From Rotaria sp. Silwood1 (lineage: Eukaryota > Rotifera > Eurotatoria > Philodinida > Philodinidae): a DNA stretch of 64,000 bases. Where the stretch lies: positions 62,001 through 126,000 of the forward strand of contig CAJNOP010000290.1 in NCBI GenBank assembly GCA_905250075.1, written 5' to 3'. Positions 38,301 through 53,000 of the stretch are shown here, in pieces; positions within the stretch are counted from its first letter, which is position 1; each line of letters starts with the position of its first letter. The translations under genes were made by a program, and so were the position numbers. Under the pieces are notes generated by a model, which made no database searches, had not been told where the DNA came from, and saw only the letters and a program-made list of their open reading frames with translations.

Positions 38301-39510
38301 CAAAAAATATTCGTTATATTTCAAATTTTCTGATTGAAAACACTGTGTTGACAGAATACAATCGATTGATTAGTTTAGAAGTGAATCTTTACGTTAATTC
38401 TTTGACAGCAAAGTTGAAGCCTCGTCAAACAGGTTAGTAGCGGATGCAGAGAGGCACGATTGCACCTCTCTCTAGACTTTATTTCAAAGTATATCATGGT
38501 TATAATAAAACTTGTACGTAGTAGACTGGATTATCTATCTAATATTGAAGATAAATATAAAATGTATAATCCATGTCTTGAGTGTCACTAAGCGCTTTAT
38601 AGTTAATATAAAAATATTCTATTCAATGTTGATGCTGATCTAAAAATAGTCTTTGAAAAATTAATAAACTCAAAAGAACTGTCGGCATTTTTTCCTCACT
38701 GATATAATAAAAATTCAATTTCGGGCTTTTTCTTTTAAAGCAATGAAGCTTAATAATAATATTTCTTTTGATTGTTATTCTTTAATAGGAACTTGTCGGT
38801 TGTTTTCTCCGTTTAATACTTTTAATTGAAATGTTTGAAGTATGTTCACTTGATGACCTTACAAGACTTTTTCAACATTGTTCATGTGATTTACGTCAAA
38901 CATTATTAACACTTCAATTTCTTGTACAATCATCATCTATAACAAATAGTCCAAAATATCCGTTAGAAGAGAATAATTCAATAATATCAAAACCTAGATG
39001 GCAATCATCATGTATATTCGATGCTATGTATTATTCTCACCTTGATGAACAATGGAATGAATCAATACTTAAAATATTTTTTGATGATCTAACAATAAAA
39101 TATACATCGGAATATGAAAAATCACATCTGTTGTTACTGAATCACAGTAAAAATGATGCGAAACGGTATATTTTATTTCACAAATAATTTATGAAAAGAT
39201 TATTGTTATGTCGTTCTAGAATTGAATTGTATGATACATTCAAATTGTTTATGCAAGAACAAGAAATTGATAATATTATTGATCATCCATCATTTTATCT
39301 TGATTATCGACCATATATTCGACAAATTTGTCAAAATGAACAGATTCGAATCAATGATTTTAATTCAAATCGACGGTATGTTTTCTATATCAAATGAATA
39401 TTCAATTCAACATGATGTTTTATTTTACTAGTCTTCGACATAATCTTAGTTTTCGTGGTTGTTCATTACAATGGTCTGACTTTGAAATTTTATCGGCCGG
39501 TATTAATTAA
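35346..39510 (+). CDS. ATAD5: ATAD5/Elg1-like PCNA-unloading clamp protein, 10 exons, 677 aa, altered Walker A
   Basis: Exons: 35346-35648, 35917-36046, 36102-36350, 36618-36733, 37273-37396, 37450-37775, 37837-38010, 38789-39165, 39220-39375, 39432-39510; 2034 nt in frame. The start is taken at MKLTQKTLFQCF, the second in-frame ATG, because QKTLFQCF resembles a PCNA-interacting box. The clamp-loader core follows: LWTEIYRPKNSKTYLGN (about residue 155), a Walker A region, FKVTEINGSQSRARTPLLKQ, a Walker B region SLILFDEIE (about 410), and SCDLRQTLLTLQFLV (about 505). The insert between the Walker motifs, with GSIVSYFNQP, is typical of ATAD5 and absent from RFC1 or CHTF18. ATAD5-RFC removes PCNA from DNA. 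In the Walker A region IHGFGTTSLVHALA replaces GPxGVGKTA: the loop is two residues short and the Lys is gone. The protein is also much shorter than human ATAD5 (1844 aa). Confidence 0.85.
38011..38788 (+). other. 0.8-kb intron of the ATAD5-like gene
   Basis: Intron between the Walker B exon and the exon with the Asp-Leu-Arg sensor region. AT-rich, with no inserted gene or paired repeat seen. Confidence 0.5.
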
Positions 39511-42500
39511 GTCTTTTAACATTGACAAATCGAAGAAAAAACTAGTCATATACTTCAGTCAGATATAATTATTTTTTTTGTTTTGTTATATCTTGTATTA
39601 TCAAATAATTAAAATGTCAGATGGATTGTTTGTTTATATTTATCATTATCAATTTCTCATTGATATGTACTGATCAATTAATCAATTGAATTGACCAAAA
39701 GAAAAAAATAGCTAAAATATCTTAGGATAGACTATAAAGTCAATGCTGTATCCTTTTTCAAGCAAATCAGAAACGTTGTTTTTTTAATTTTGATTTAACA
39801 CTTTATTGTAAAACATAGACACTTGTCCAGATTATTCATATGCCATTAAGCTCTACATGACGCACATAGTACTGACTGAAAATTTGTTCGCTAACATGAA
39901 GATTTCCCTCATGAGCAGATAGTACCCGAGCAAATATATATAGATCATTGTGACGAACTGGAGGAGTAGCTCGATTGATATCCTTGATTATGATATTTGT
40001 TAAATTATTTCATCACTCGAACATGCATATTTACTAATCATACCAGAGTGATAGCATTATGAAAAAATCATAATAAGAAAAGAAAATAAGTGATGTGCAA
40101 CGGTAGTTTTACGGTATGAAACAACGATATCGTAATTTTGTATACTCATATCCACATTGAAAAATATAAAATGTTAAATTGTGAAGCTAAACAATGAACT
40201 GTTAACATGTGCTAATGATTTAATATATATTAAGATCAGATCTGATGAAAATGCATCATTTTTATGCATTTTCTTGAATTCATTTATATTATTTTTGTGG
40301 CATTTTAACCTGAAAAATGTTAACATGGCCGGAAGATTGAACATGAAAAAAGAAACTTATCAAGCGTAAGTAAAGGGTGTTAGTAAGAAATTATATCTTA
40401 ACATAAGGATATTCTGTCTACTAACATAAACATCTTGAAGAAGCAATCTTCGTACATTTAATATAAGTGAATGAGTTTTTAAATAACTAGAAATTCAAAA
40501 TAGGAGTTCATTATCAATGATAAAATCATCAAGGAAACAAAAAATGAATTAAACATATGAATGAACAAGATAATCAGTAGAGTGTAGTTGATGAAAAGAG
40601 AATAATATCTGTGAAATAAAAGATACCCTCAGGATATAACAAAATATCATTTTTAAACGTTATAAAAGAAATTTTCATTCATTATAACAAACCAAATTTA
40701 ATTTAATTTTTTTATAATTATACTCTTGTCATATAAAATAATATGATGATTTTTCAACATAAATAGACATTGGAGAATAAGCGAAATTTCTTAAGAATTA
40801 TGATGAATTACCCCTTAATAATATCTCCGATGTTGACAATATAATGTTAAATAATTGAATTTAGTGTCAACGATAATGAATACATGAATTAATAATGCAT
40901 GAAACAAACCCCATAACAACATTTTTCATCAGTTTGATTTGTTAGAAGTATAGTGCAGTATATGATGTTCGTTTAAGATGCGACGTGAACGTGCGGTATT
41001 GTTAAATCATCAAAAGTATATAATCAGCTAGGAAACAATAGTATACAACCAATAGAAATTATTGAGTCTCATCTATCGGTGTCAAGCTTTCATGATCTAA
41101 TGTTTTTGTTTTAATTAATGTGAAGTCACATTTAACTTTTCAAGCAGCTTTTGTCTATTAATCGACAATTTTTGTCGAGCTCCATTCGACCTATCAAAGC
41201 TGTCAATTTGAAATAGACAGGCAAGGGCACCTCAATCGAATTGTTTCTCTTTGTATTTCTTATTTCAAGCTATTATACTTGTGTTTTTTGTCTTTGATGA
41301 TGGATATATAGCGAGAAAATTACACGGTTAATTGCGTCGTTTGATACATAATTACAAATAAAAAACGGAAATTACACAACAAAAAAATACATTAGACCGA
41401 CATATGGTTTTTCTTCACCACAATCTGCAGTAAAAGTAATTAAGATTTTTATCTTGCCATTGCTTTTGTACATATTGACAGGCATAAGTTCAAATATTGT
41501 GCGAATATTTATAAGGTTATTTTCACAGTTCTTTCTATGTAATTAATAAAATACAGTAATGACATATTGACTAATAGAAATTTTGAAAATCCAGCTTCAG
41601 AACGTCTCTTTCGTTGTTTATATCTACACTGGACTACTATCGTATATACTAAATAAATATTATCAAAGGCAATCCGATTTGGCATTCATTTCACGAATCC
41701 ATTCGAAGCCATTATTAAATCACAACAACATATCTTCTGTCATTAATTTTGTAAACTTTTTATTCATTATCGAGATAGAACATCATTAGTGCATATCGCA
41801 AATGTGATTTTATCTATACAACTGATGTATATTAAGATCTCATCTATCATATTAATAAGTATTTTTTTTTATAATTCAGACGATATGTTTATTGTAGTGA
41901 AAAGAAAATACCATATTTTTTTGTCGGATGTTTTTTGGTTTGTTTGATTTCCAATTATTATTTTTGATTGATATATCAAGCGATGCATATTAACGCTGTC
42001 CTTTCGTGCTATATACTTATCATCAAAGACAAAAGCAAACGATAATAGTCAAACAGAATGAATTCAATGAAGGCGCACTATATTTTTTTAGATGAATGCG
42101 CGAGACAACTACGACGGTAAGAATTAATTTATATTGATAACTTACATATTGCCTTTTTTCTTTCGCAGGAGAAATGCGTAATAGAGAAGGTTGCTTCTCT
42201 TTTCACTGATTCAAAGCTCATGTAAATAATATGCTAAATGACGGTACACATCAGAGCTCTGCATGCAATAGAATAGAACACAAAAAATGACCCCATGAGA
42301 TGAACTGCCGTGATTTCTCTCATAGGATGGGATACCTCTAAAAATTTCGTGCGCCATCCCGTGGGCCATCATATTTGTCAAATTGTTGTCAAAAAAAGTG
42401 AAGTTTATTAATAGATTGATCCATTTGATTAATTATAGAAAATCTTATACCGTTGAGAGCAATTCAAAACTAGTGGCGGATATGCTTTATTTCTGTATCA

Positions 42501-45500
42501 ACAGCTTCAAGAAACATTCTCTTTATATGTAGTGATAGTAAACACAATGCGATATTTTTCTTTGACATTTGGTCATACTTCAACTATTATCATAATAATA
42601 AAAATTTTGATAAGAGCTGTTTGTTAGAATATGTGATGATAAAATTACCTTATATCGTCTTTGATGCGTATTTTTCTTGTCTTTCGCTTTGTCACTGTCG
42701 ATATTCTCTTCTCTCACACTGACATCCCACATCCAACCTTGAATCCGATTGACAGTCAATAACAGACGACGATAGTTGCGTCTTTTGTTTGTATATGCAT
42801 TCATTTTTATCTATTTTACTAAACTCTAATGACTTCAATGTACAATTTACGGGCCAGATTTAAGGCAAAAAATAGTATAAAAACGGTTCATCTCTAATTG
42901 TTTACGACCGTAAAAACGCCATTCATTTCTCTTATCATAATGATTAGTGAATTTTTCAATGCATTCTAATACGTATTTCTCTTTTAGCAATTCGTCATGT
43001 TATTATATTCACAAATAAGCGAATGTAATGTCCCAATCGTTTGAGTGCAATGCAAATATCATGTCTTACAAAAATTTTTCTTCGATATATTAATATATAT
43101 TTTTCTACATCATTGATTTTTCTTTGAATATATGAAATAAGTACTTAAAAATTTGTAATGCGTGTATTCTTGTATAACATGAATATTTGAAGAAAGAAAT
43201 CGACTGATTTATTCTCTTTTAATAGTATTTGATATTTAATAAAGATAATGTGAATATTTCGATTGATCATATATTTTTAATAGAGAGCACTTTAACTTAT
43301 GAACAATAAACTCATGTTTTAATCATGTAAAATATTAATAATTGACAAAAATGAGTTTGCCTGTCATTGAGTTATTAGAAAATTAAGAATGTTAAGTATT
43401 TCGATGAATTAGTAATAGGCATTGGGTAAATAAATTATGATTTACATAGTCCAACAGAACTTAATCAAGAAGATAATGAAACATATTTCCTAGTCATGCG
43501 TATTAGTTGTTGAAATTAAGAAAATACCAATAGAGCTGTTTTAGTACATATCAACAAATAATTGCATGTTTCATTCAAAACGAACAAGCAAGATATGTAC
43601 TAAAAGTTATTGACCTTCGTTATAGGAAATTTCATTAATTGTTAGAGCATCTATTATTAGATAAAATGCTGTATGTCAACATAGAATGTCTTGCCTACTT
43701 ACTTAACTTAATCAAAGTTGTTAGCAGGCAAAGAAAGGAAATTGACTTTTATTCTGATTCAAAACATCACAAAAAAACATGCGTAACGTAAATTGTCTTT
43801 TTAATGTTTATTGATGTTAGTTAAGGCGGATGTTTGAATAAAACAATCAAATAAATGACTCATTTTTGTCTAATACATCATACTATTGTTCATTACTAAT
43901 AAATGTCAGTTTCGGAAAATTTTCTTTTTAGGCTTACACTGAAACAAAAAGACTCATTTTTGATTACTATTAATATAAATTGACAAGCCATTATCTCGGG
44001 ATGAATTATATTATCAACATTGCATTTTATAAATAATGACTTACATTTTTTGTCATTGATATATAGTATTTGTTTAGTTTAAAGAAAAAAACAGAAAAAG
44101 CTTCCTTTGTATTAAAACTGAAAAGACTTATTGAGATTTAATCCTTTCATAAAATTAGAATATCTCATGTCTCAATGGTAAATCTTTATCAACGTTGATA
44201 CTGGTTTTTTTTCTTGTTTATTATTCAAATACCCAATTAATTAGACAAGTCTGACGTATTCAAAAAAGAAAATTACATATAGAAGTCTTATAGAAATAGC
44301 ATAGCTTTGAATTCATCATTAGACTAGACTATTTATATTTTCCTTGCAGTATTCTTTTTGTGAAAGAAGTTTTTATTCATCTATATGATCTATATTATAA
44401 TTAGAAAAAGAAATTTATCTTTTTTTAAAAGGTGTTTTTATAATATATATATATATATGGATACTTGATGCATTTGTTACATGATTTCATATTTTTAATG
44501 GAACTTCGAAAGCTAATCGTAGAATATTCCATGCATATGATTTCCTTTTCTTATTATAAAAAAATTTTTTGTAATTCAATTCTGTCTTATTAACCTCGCT
44601 GATATTTTTGTATTTTAACACTTGAGTATTGATGATGTTTAAATTGTTTTTTCTTCAAAAATGAATACGCTACATCACTCTAACCTTTTCAATAATTTGT
44701 CAATCATGTTGAAGAACAAAAATCAAAATCAAAATCAATATTTAAAAACTAGCAAACAACAATATTTAATAATCATTTGAGTGAACAAATAAGTATGTTG
44801 TTATTATATAGAGAAAATAATATTGATATTCCGTCATAAAAATATTCTTTCTACTCTTCAACTATTGAACTAACACAGATTTTTTGTTGTGCTAGTTTCC
44901 ATCAACAGGTTGGTGTTTTTGCTCATGTTGTGATAAGTACTTAAAACCAACACTACAAAAAGGATTTCCTCTCTTCCTCTTGGTCTATTATCAAGTACGA
45001 AAAAATGTTTTATATGGGTATTAGTGAATAATTTGTATATAATAGAAGAAGTGGAAATGCTAAACGATAAAAAGCCAGATCAACAGTATTATAGAAGACG
45101 CAAAAAAAATGAGCGAGCGTGGGCGAAGAGACCATAGACAATATTTAGAAAAGTACTATTTATTTTACACTAAATAAATATAAATACGTCCTTCGTTTTG
45201 TAAATTAATTACTTCCTCGTTGTTGTATCTATTGTTTCATAGTTTTATATATACCATTCATATCTTTTATGAGTCAATTTTTAGTATAATATGAGTGTTC
45301 ATAATGTCGATTACTAATATTATTGATAATCACGGAAATATATTCTTAAATCGTTCTATAGTTTATTGTTGTTTTTCAAGTATTTATTTTACGACACTAA
45401 ATTTACATATATATGTAAGTTAATATTACAATAAATCTTTTGAATAACATTACATAAGCATTTCCATAATGATAAAATAAATACTATTATGGTTCCATAA

Positions 45501-45825
45501 ATAAATAATTTGACAATTCAATTTTAAATAAATAAAACATCATGATTTTCTTTTTCAATGAGTCATCATCATTGTTTTCTTCCATAACACCTACTTTTTT
45601 CTTTTTTCAGTCGTATAGTATGAAAAGATTTTTTTTCTTATTTGTTTTCTCTCTTTTCCTCTCTCTCTCTCTCGGATTCTCGCTTACATATTCTGTATAT
45701 AAGTAGAAATGATGTCAATTTTATGTATTCTCACTTAAGAATTGTAATAAACTATGCAATTAGACTGTAACATTCTTTTTTTAGATATTGTTCTTTTTTT
45801 TTTGTTTCCTTTGATTTAAACAAAA
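39511..45825. other. 6.3-kb stretch with no supported gene
   Basis: Open stretches (40181-40369, 41583-41789, 42580-42804 minus) are short, isolated, without flanking splice-linked exons and without recognisable domains. AT content is high throughout. Microsatellite-like (TA)n occurs near 44440-44458. It presumably includes the 3' end of the ATAD5-like gene and the upstream control region of the next gene. Confidence 0.55.
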
Positions 45826-46366
45826 ATGGTTACTTTATTAATTCCAATTCGCCGTCTATTATTATTTCTTGTCCTTATTCAATCAGTTTCTCTTTATAAA
45901 CTCTATGCATCAGACAATACCGTAAGTTAATTACAACGTTTGATTTTTTTTTTTGTGTTCAAATAATAAAATCTCAATTTGAAAATTTTAGCCTTTGCAT
46001 TTATATAGTGATTCCTTGTCATCTTCGTACGATAAAGATATCGATCAAGCATTACCAATAAAAAATATAGAATATAATGATGATGATGATGCAGTTTTTG
46101 ATCCAAATAATGATGAAAATTTAATATCATGGCTATCATTTATATCAAACATGCAACAATATCAAAAACCTTCATCAAAACGTTCGATTTTTCCAATGAA
46201 ATTTCGTTCATCCAACAATTTAGTACAACGTCGGAATAATCGACCACATTGGAATCCACTTGTAGCTGCATATAAACGATGTGGTGAATTAGCAACACAT
46301 GAAGAGCGCGAATCATGTTTCAAGGATGCTGTTCAAAGGCTTTTTGTTTTTAAGTTACGAAAATAA
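45826..46366 (+). CDS. Secreted prohormone-like protein, 2 exons, 156 aa
   Basis: Exons 45826-45921 and 45992-46366, 471 nt in frame. A hydrophobic signal peptide (about residues 1-24, LLLFLVLIQSVS) is followed by an acidic Asp/Asn-rich spacer with four Asp in a row, then dibasic sites: SSKR at about residue 98, QRR at about 113 and YKR at about 128. Cleavage would free SIFPMKFRSSNNLVQ, NNRPHWNPLVAA-type and a C-terminal Cys peptide. That last peptide has two Cys 11 residues apart (CGELATHEERESC), which could form one disulfide. This layout (signal, acidic spacer, basic processing sites, terminal Cys pair) is that of a neuropeptide precursor. The Cys pair recalls the C-terminus of luqin-type precursors, but spacing and peptide sequence do not fit well, so I assign no family. 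No Gly for amidation is seen before the cleavage sites. A TTTTTTTAG near 45783 may be a 5' splice-leader acceptor. Confidence 0.72.
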
Positions 46367-47084
46367 TAAAAAAGATTTGAGACAAATACAATTGAAAATG
46401 TCAACCGAAAACAAAACACAAAAATAATAATAAGCATTTCTAAAAAGTAGTCATAAATCGTTGCCCGTTTTTTTATATCGCGCAAGCGTGTGTGTGTATA
46501 TCTTATCAAAAAAATACAGAAAAAAAAGCGACTAGTTAATCAACATTCAATTTGTAGTTCGCATAATCTCTTCTTGTTGTAATGTTTCGTCAATAAAGAA
46601 GATAAGAGAAATAGAATGGGGTACAACTGGTGAACTGATTAAATAGAATTTTTTATTCAACGTTCTCGAAAGAATCTCATGACTTTATAAATACATGTGT
46701 TCTTTAAGTCTATTGAGAAATCTACTGATTTGATTTAGACGCAATAAGAAGACAAAAATGTGCGTAACATTTTTATTGATATTGATGAATAAGCTGACAT
46801 CTACATACATGCACATATTTTGTTGTCATCTTATTCTGATAAAGAGTTCTTGTCGTGTTCTTTTGTTAACACTATGTTTAATTAAGACTAGTTAGAATTG
46901 ATAATTTACATTGTATGATAAACTAAAAAAACAATTAACTAGATTGCTCAAATTTATTTTACATCTTCCATTCACCTGAGTACAAAAAAAAACTATGTTC
47001 ATTGTAAAACAAATGAAAAACAAAAATGAAGGCATAAAAATGATAATTATGATTTCTTTTTTTTTTTTAATTTTCTTTTATATT
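46367..47084. other. Convergent 3' intergenic region
   Basis: Between the ends of the prohormone-like gene (+) and the FNIP gene (-). It must hold both 3'UTRs: AATAAT and AATAAA-like signals lie near 46425 and 46594. Nothing else is seen. Confidence 0.5.
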
Positions 47085-50000
47085 TTAACCAATCATTTGC
47101 TTTTGTTCTCTTTCGAGAACACGTAAAATATTTTCCAAAAACATATAATCGGATCGTTGTAATTGAAATTTTCTCAATATATCCTGTATTAATTCAGAAT
47201 TATGATCAATTTGTGTTGTATGTGACGATTCATTAGATAACATTGAACTTATTAATGCGTGAATAGGTAATTCGGTAACTGTATTATTTGTTGTCATACT
47301 ACGTTGTTCATCTGTATCACCACTTTTCAAACTTGTTGTTGATGCTGAATCACCAAATGAATTAACGCTTTCATGACTACATAACTAAAAGTTAAATGAA
47401 ATTAATATTTTATTTTTTAAATATCTATGTTGAAAAAAAGTCATAAGTAACAACAATTAAAAAGAAATATAAGCTGCAATAGAGACAATGAATATATAAG
47501 TCTAAATATCAAACAAATATATTCTGTATACGTATAAATCTGTTTAAATGATATTTTTTTTTCTTTTGAATATCAACGTAACAATGTAAATATGATTTAA
47601 TTTATTTTTAATCAAAACTATTTATTAATATTCATTAAAATCGAAATTGGGTGTTATCTTTCATCTTTTTTTTTTTGTTCTTATGATAAATATATTACAT
47701 AGATTAAGAGGATTATATATTTTTGATCTTTCTTTTGTGTTTTTTTTTTCTATTGATGTCATGCAAGTTGTGAAAAAAAAAAGATTTATCTTAGAAGATG
47801 AAACAGAATTAGGTAATTTTTTTTCTTTCTTTTTGATTAAATTTTTGAAAACTTATTAGGTATCAAAAGTCTTACAAATAAATTGCTTTTTTTTATGTTA
47901 TCATAAAGATATACATACTGATTTATTATTTGCTTTCATATATTTAAGAATAGCTAAAGCAAGAAAATAAATTTCTTGTAAACTATCTTCCATATTTAAT
48001 AAAGCAAAATCAGCTGGTAATAATTGTTTAGCTAAATGTGCATGTTCAATTAATGGTTGAATTAATGTTGTACGTTCTTGTCGTTGTGCTATATCATTAT
48101 GTTTACTTGAATATAAATTAACCGATATATCATCTAAATTAATTAATATTGTTATTGATATATCAATTTTTTCACCATTAAGAAAAACACCACCATTTTC
48201 TGATATATCATATGTGTGTTGAGATATTATTGCATGTCGAATATCATTTATATTTGTTGTTTCAATAGCTTGTAATATAAAATCTGATGAATAAGAAGAT
48301 GTAACTGATGATATTAATGAAAGTGCTAAATCTAAATGATAATCATTATTGATTTGTATTGGTTCATGACCAAGATGATTAGGTTCAAATAGTGATAGAG
48401 ACATCAAAGTTTTTGTTGGTATTAATGGTACAACTGATTTTATTGGTGATTGTAATGTTACAGAGACTTTTTTATTTGATTTTACAGGCGATCTAAATAA
48501 AAATTTTTGAATAGATAAAATGATTCGTTTATAAATAAATATCGAAAAGTAGTACTGTTAAAATCAGAAAATAGATGAATTTTTGTCCAGTTAATAACTG
48601 TTTTGAAATCGATGTTCCAGAACAATGTGGATGGATATAGAAAAGATCCAACATACACATTCACTCTTCATCAATTCGAACAAATATGACCTTAGATACT
48701 TTAACAATACTCTACAGACAAACGTTATTGACATACAATTACAGATCGTTTATTAATAACATCTCATTAGAATAAATGAACTATTTCCCGATCAAATTTC
48801 TGTATGATTAAGTAATGAGATGTTGCAGAAAAATGTCTCAAAATAGATCGAATACAAAAAAAAATCTCTTTATGATCATCAATAGTAGCTACATCGTGTT
48901 TCACATTTTAATCTCAACGAGGATTGTGCTAATAGCTTTTTTTTTTGAACACTCTAAAATAGAGTATGGATGAGAGTTCAAATGGATACACATTTCATTC
49001 GTATGTGCACGCCTACACCTTTAGGATCATCGTGCTCCACTTTAATCTTATAAACAATCACCTATTTTTTTTACTGTTCGCATGATATAGCAGATAAATA
49101 CTTGGTCTAAATTAAGATTTATGACATTTAGCTTGGTTACATCCTTCATCAATCTAATATTTTGATTTTTTTGACAAGGTCTTTTATATTCATTTATTTT
49201 CTTTTATAATCTCTGTATTTGATACATCATTTTTATATTAAGCAATTTATGCCAAGTCCATGTTTCTTGTGTGTGTTTTTTTTTATACGTATGGACTTTG
49301 AACTGAAACTAGACGAAAGAATAGATGCAACGAGTAAAATCTGTATGATATGATACAAGAAAACAAAAAGAAAAACAATACAATGAGTCATCTTATAACG
49401 CATTTTGAATTTCTCAATTACTCTTCGATTATTATTATTATTCATAAAAAAAGAGCAAAAAATTCTTTTAATCTTACTGATTTGTTTCTTGATGTTCATC
49501 AATAATCATTTGTTCAATATGTAAAATTAATGTATCTAATAATATTGATATATCATGTTCATCAACACTTTGACTTTCAACATCATCAGATGTATATGTT
49601 AATTGATAAGAATTTTGTGATTCAGAATATGGTATTGTTATATGATTATCGTTATTAGCTGATGTGTCATTTGATAATATATCAATATCATCTTCAAGAT
49701 TTTGTTCATCATCATCATCATCATCATCCCAATGTATACTATGAACTGGTGAATATGGTTCAATATCTTGTATTTGTGTTGAATTAGCAATTAATTCATC
49801 CATATATAAACGAACTTTTTTATATGTTCGATTTTGTTCATCATTTGTATCTGATAAATTTGTATTTGGGATTTTATATGTTAAATAACTTGGACGTATA
49901 AAAAAACTTAATAAATAAAGTAAACGAATAAGTAATGAAGAATCACTACCAACAAGAACAGTTCGACAAATGTATAAAGGATTACCATAGGCACTAAATA

Positions 50001-53000
50001 AGTCTCTAAACAAGAGATCAACTAATTTAATTAAAAAAAAAAAGAAATATAAATCAGAATTATTCAACTAACATCAATTGCCCCCATAATGGACTATATT
50101 GTAGAAAACTTTGTAATGAATTAACCTATAAAAACCAAAGAAATATTATACATATATGAATACAATTTATCTTCGTAGTTTGTTTTCTTTTTACATAATC
50201 TGCTTTAGCTTTGAATAAAACTTTTTGTTTAGATTTGGCAAGTGACGGTGAAACTGTTGATAACCAAGATAATTGATAGCTAAGTACTGCGGATAAGACA
50301 CAATTGAGAAAACTAGAAAAAGATATTAAAGAAAAATATTATTTTGTATTGTCTTATCAATTTATCAATAGTAGTTATTATAGGTGATGAGTTAAGTTAC
50401 TCAACACATACTATCAAAATACTAGGTTCGAACCTTGAAATAATTTAGAACAAGTTCCTTCTAACGACTTGTTTATCTCAAAACATTCATTCAATAGTAT
50501 ACTAAGACTACAATTCATATGAATTAATAGAAACATCATCTAGACCGGCAATTTTCAGCATTCAAGGAAAGAAATATAGGGCTATCAAAATCTGATTGGT
50601 CAGCCATGTATCAATCAATTCACTTGTTCTGTTCGAGCCTTATCAAAGTTTTCTTATGATCGCCGATTTAAACCAATGAATCTGTGATCACCCAGGAAAG
50701 CAGCTAGACAGAAATAATTCACCATGCTAAATGGAATGATGATATTTGTTCTTTTTAGGTTCAAACTGATGTGACTGTATTATCTCAATATTTCCGAACT
50801 GTCGACTTCTTGGATATATGGAGATTGATTGCGCAGTTTCAGAAATATTGAGATAATAGAATCAAATCATTTCGAAACTTAAAAACAAATATTACCATTC
50901 GGTTCATTGTGGTGTATTATCTTTGCCTAGCTGCTTGTCCGGATGATTACAGGTTAATTGGCTGAAATCTGGGATCTTAGCAAAAGTGTTCCAACTCTCG
51001 AATGGAACCAGCTAAGTATATCGACCTTGCATAGATCAAAAGGAAAATAGTTTCAGTATTTTGTTTTCGAAATTCTTCATCAAGAATTCACCTGATTGGT
51101 TGATTGTAGTCGAATCAAATTTCAATATACCTTAATCTTCTCTTTTGAATAGTGAAAACCGCAAATCTCTCAGATGTTCTTATCATAAGATATTTAAAAA
51201 AACAGTGGAACATATTATATCTTGAAATAGATAGTAAATTATGACATATATCAGTCTTCCTACATATGACAGTTGTTAGATACTCGATAGATATGATGTT
51301 GTTTTTTTTTTCATGCTTTTCAAATGTGTCCTTGTATACTAAACAGATATTGTATACATTTAATTATCTGATTGAGTTTGTTTTTGCACTATGTTGTATA
51401 TCGATTTGATAAACTTACTCGCCATATTTAGGTGTAGTAAAAAGATCAATAATTGAGCATAATTGTTGAGCTAATGCACGTCGTTTACTCATAGTTAGAT
51501 GTTCTTGTGTTAGAATATACCATGCAGGTGATACAAGACGAGGACGGGCATATAATGTGTAAAGGTCATCTTTGAAACTGAACAATTTCTATAAGTAAAA
51601 GTAAATTATATACATACAGTAATTTCAAAAATTTATCATATACATTATTAAGTTAGATAGAGAAAATTCTTTCGAACAAGAATTTAACGAAAACAAAATT
51701 TTCATAGTATTCTCAAAATTCAAGAGTTAGTTTTTTTTTAACACTCAAAACTCGAAAATAAAAGTTTTCTTTTATGTGGCTCTTAATATCAATGTAATTC
51801 TAACAAAACACAATCGTAAAAAGCCTCATTTTATAGAGAATCATTTATTCTATGTTATCAAAAGAAATTTCTATTATCGACTTCTATGTATTGAAAAACT
51901 AGTTTTGTGGTTGTCTATAGAATATTGTGTAAATATTACGAGAAAGATCTATATGATCAATATATGAATCTATTGTAAATAATAAAAGACAAATTTTCGA
52001 TTGATACATACATCCAGTAGTGCAGCAGCAATTGAATTTCGTTCATTAATATTAATTTCTGCTGCAGTCATTATCTTTTGAAAATGATTTTCAATTAATG
52101 GTGCATGTGTACAAAAAAATTCTTCAAAATGTCTATAAAAAATAATCTATATATAAAAAATTAAACTAAACAATATCATCATACTTATATTTAGATAATT
52201 CATTTGTTTGAAATGTAATAATAAATGCTACACCAATACATCGACGAAAACGACGACCAGGCTAAAAACAAATAATTTTTAATTTACAAAAAAACCAAAA
52301 AAATAAAAATTCGTTTTTTCTTTTTTACTTGTTTTTGAGTTTTTTTCATTGATCGATTAGCACATTTTAACCATCGACGATAAAGTCGACCAAATCTTTG
52401 ATTTGTTAAATCTTCACCAAGAAGATCAATACTTGATATAGTCGATGAAGCAACACTAACATTTGAACTTACTATAAATTAAAAATAAATTTCGATATAT
52501 ATATATCGAAGAACATATTAAAACTAGTGGCAGTCGTACTTTAATTTCTTATGAAAAATTTAAAGAAATCTACGCTCTTTATTTCATCCTTTAACTAATA
52601 TCATAATAGTAAAGTTTCAATAAGATCTGTTTGACTATCATATGTAATGATTACATTAGTTCAAGGTTTTTCTAATGCATATCTATTTACATAAAGATGT
52701 ATGTTTTGTTTGCATCTATAGTCTATTAACATGTTGTCAAGAAAGTTAAGTAAAATCTTGTCACTGTTTTCGATGAATAAGAAAAATTGTTTGTTCCTAC
52801 ATGAAAATATACATTGCACACTTTATTCAAACAAAAGTTATTTATAATGAATTATGTTTTGTTTATGACAACGAAGCTTCTTCTCTTAGGACAATTGAAA
52901 AATGATCTAAATAGTTTCGTAAAACTCATATACATGATCGATTCGACGGCGATGATCCAAATGGATAAAATGGATTAATTGTTATAGTTTCTGGTTCTGA

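Noticed and set aside
42580..42804. Minus-strand frame of 74 codons
   Set aside because: Isolated, no domain, no splice context; consistent with chance in this AT-rich stretch.
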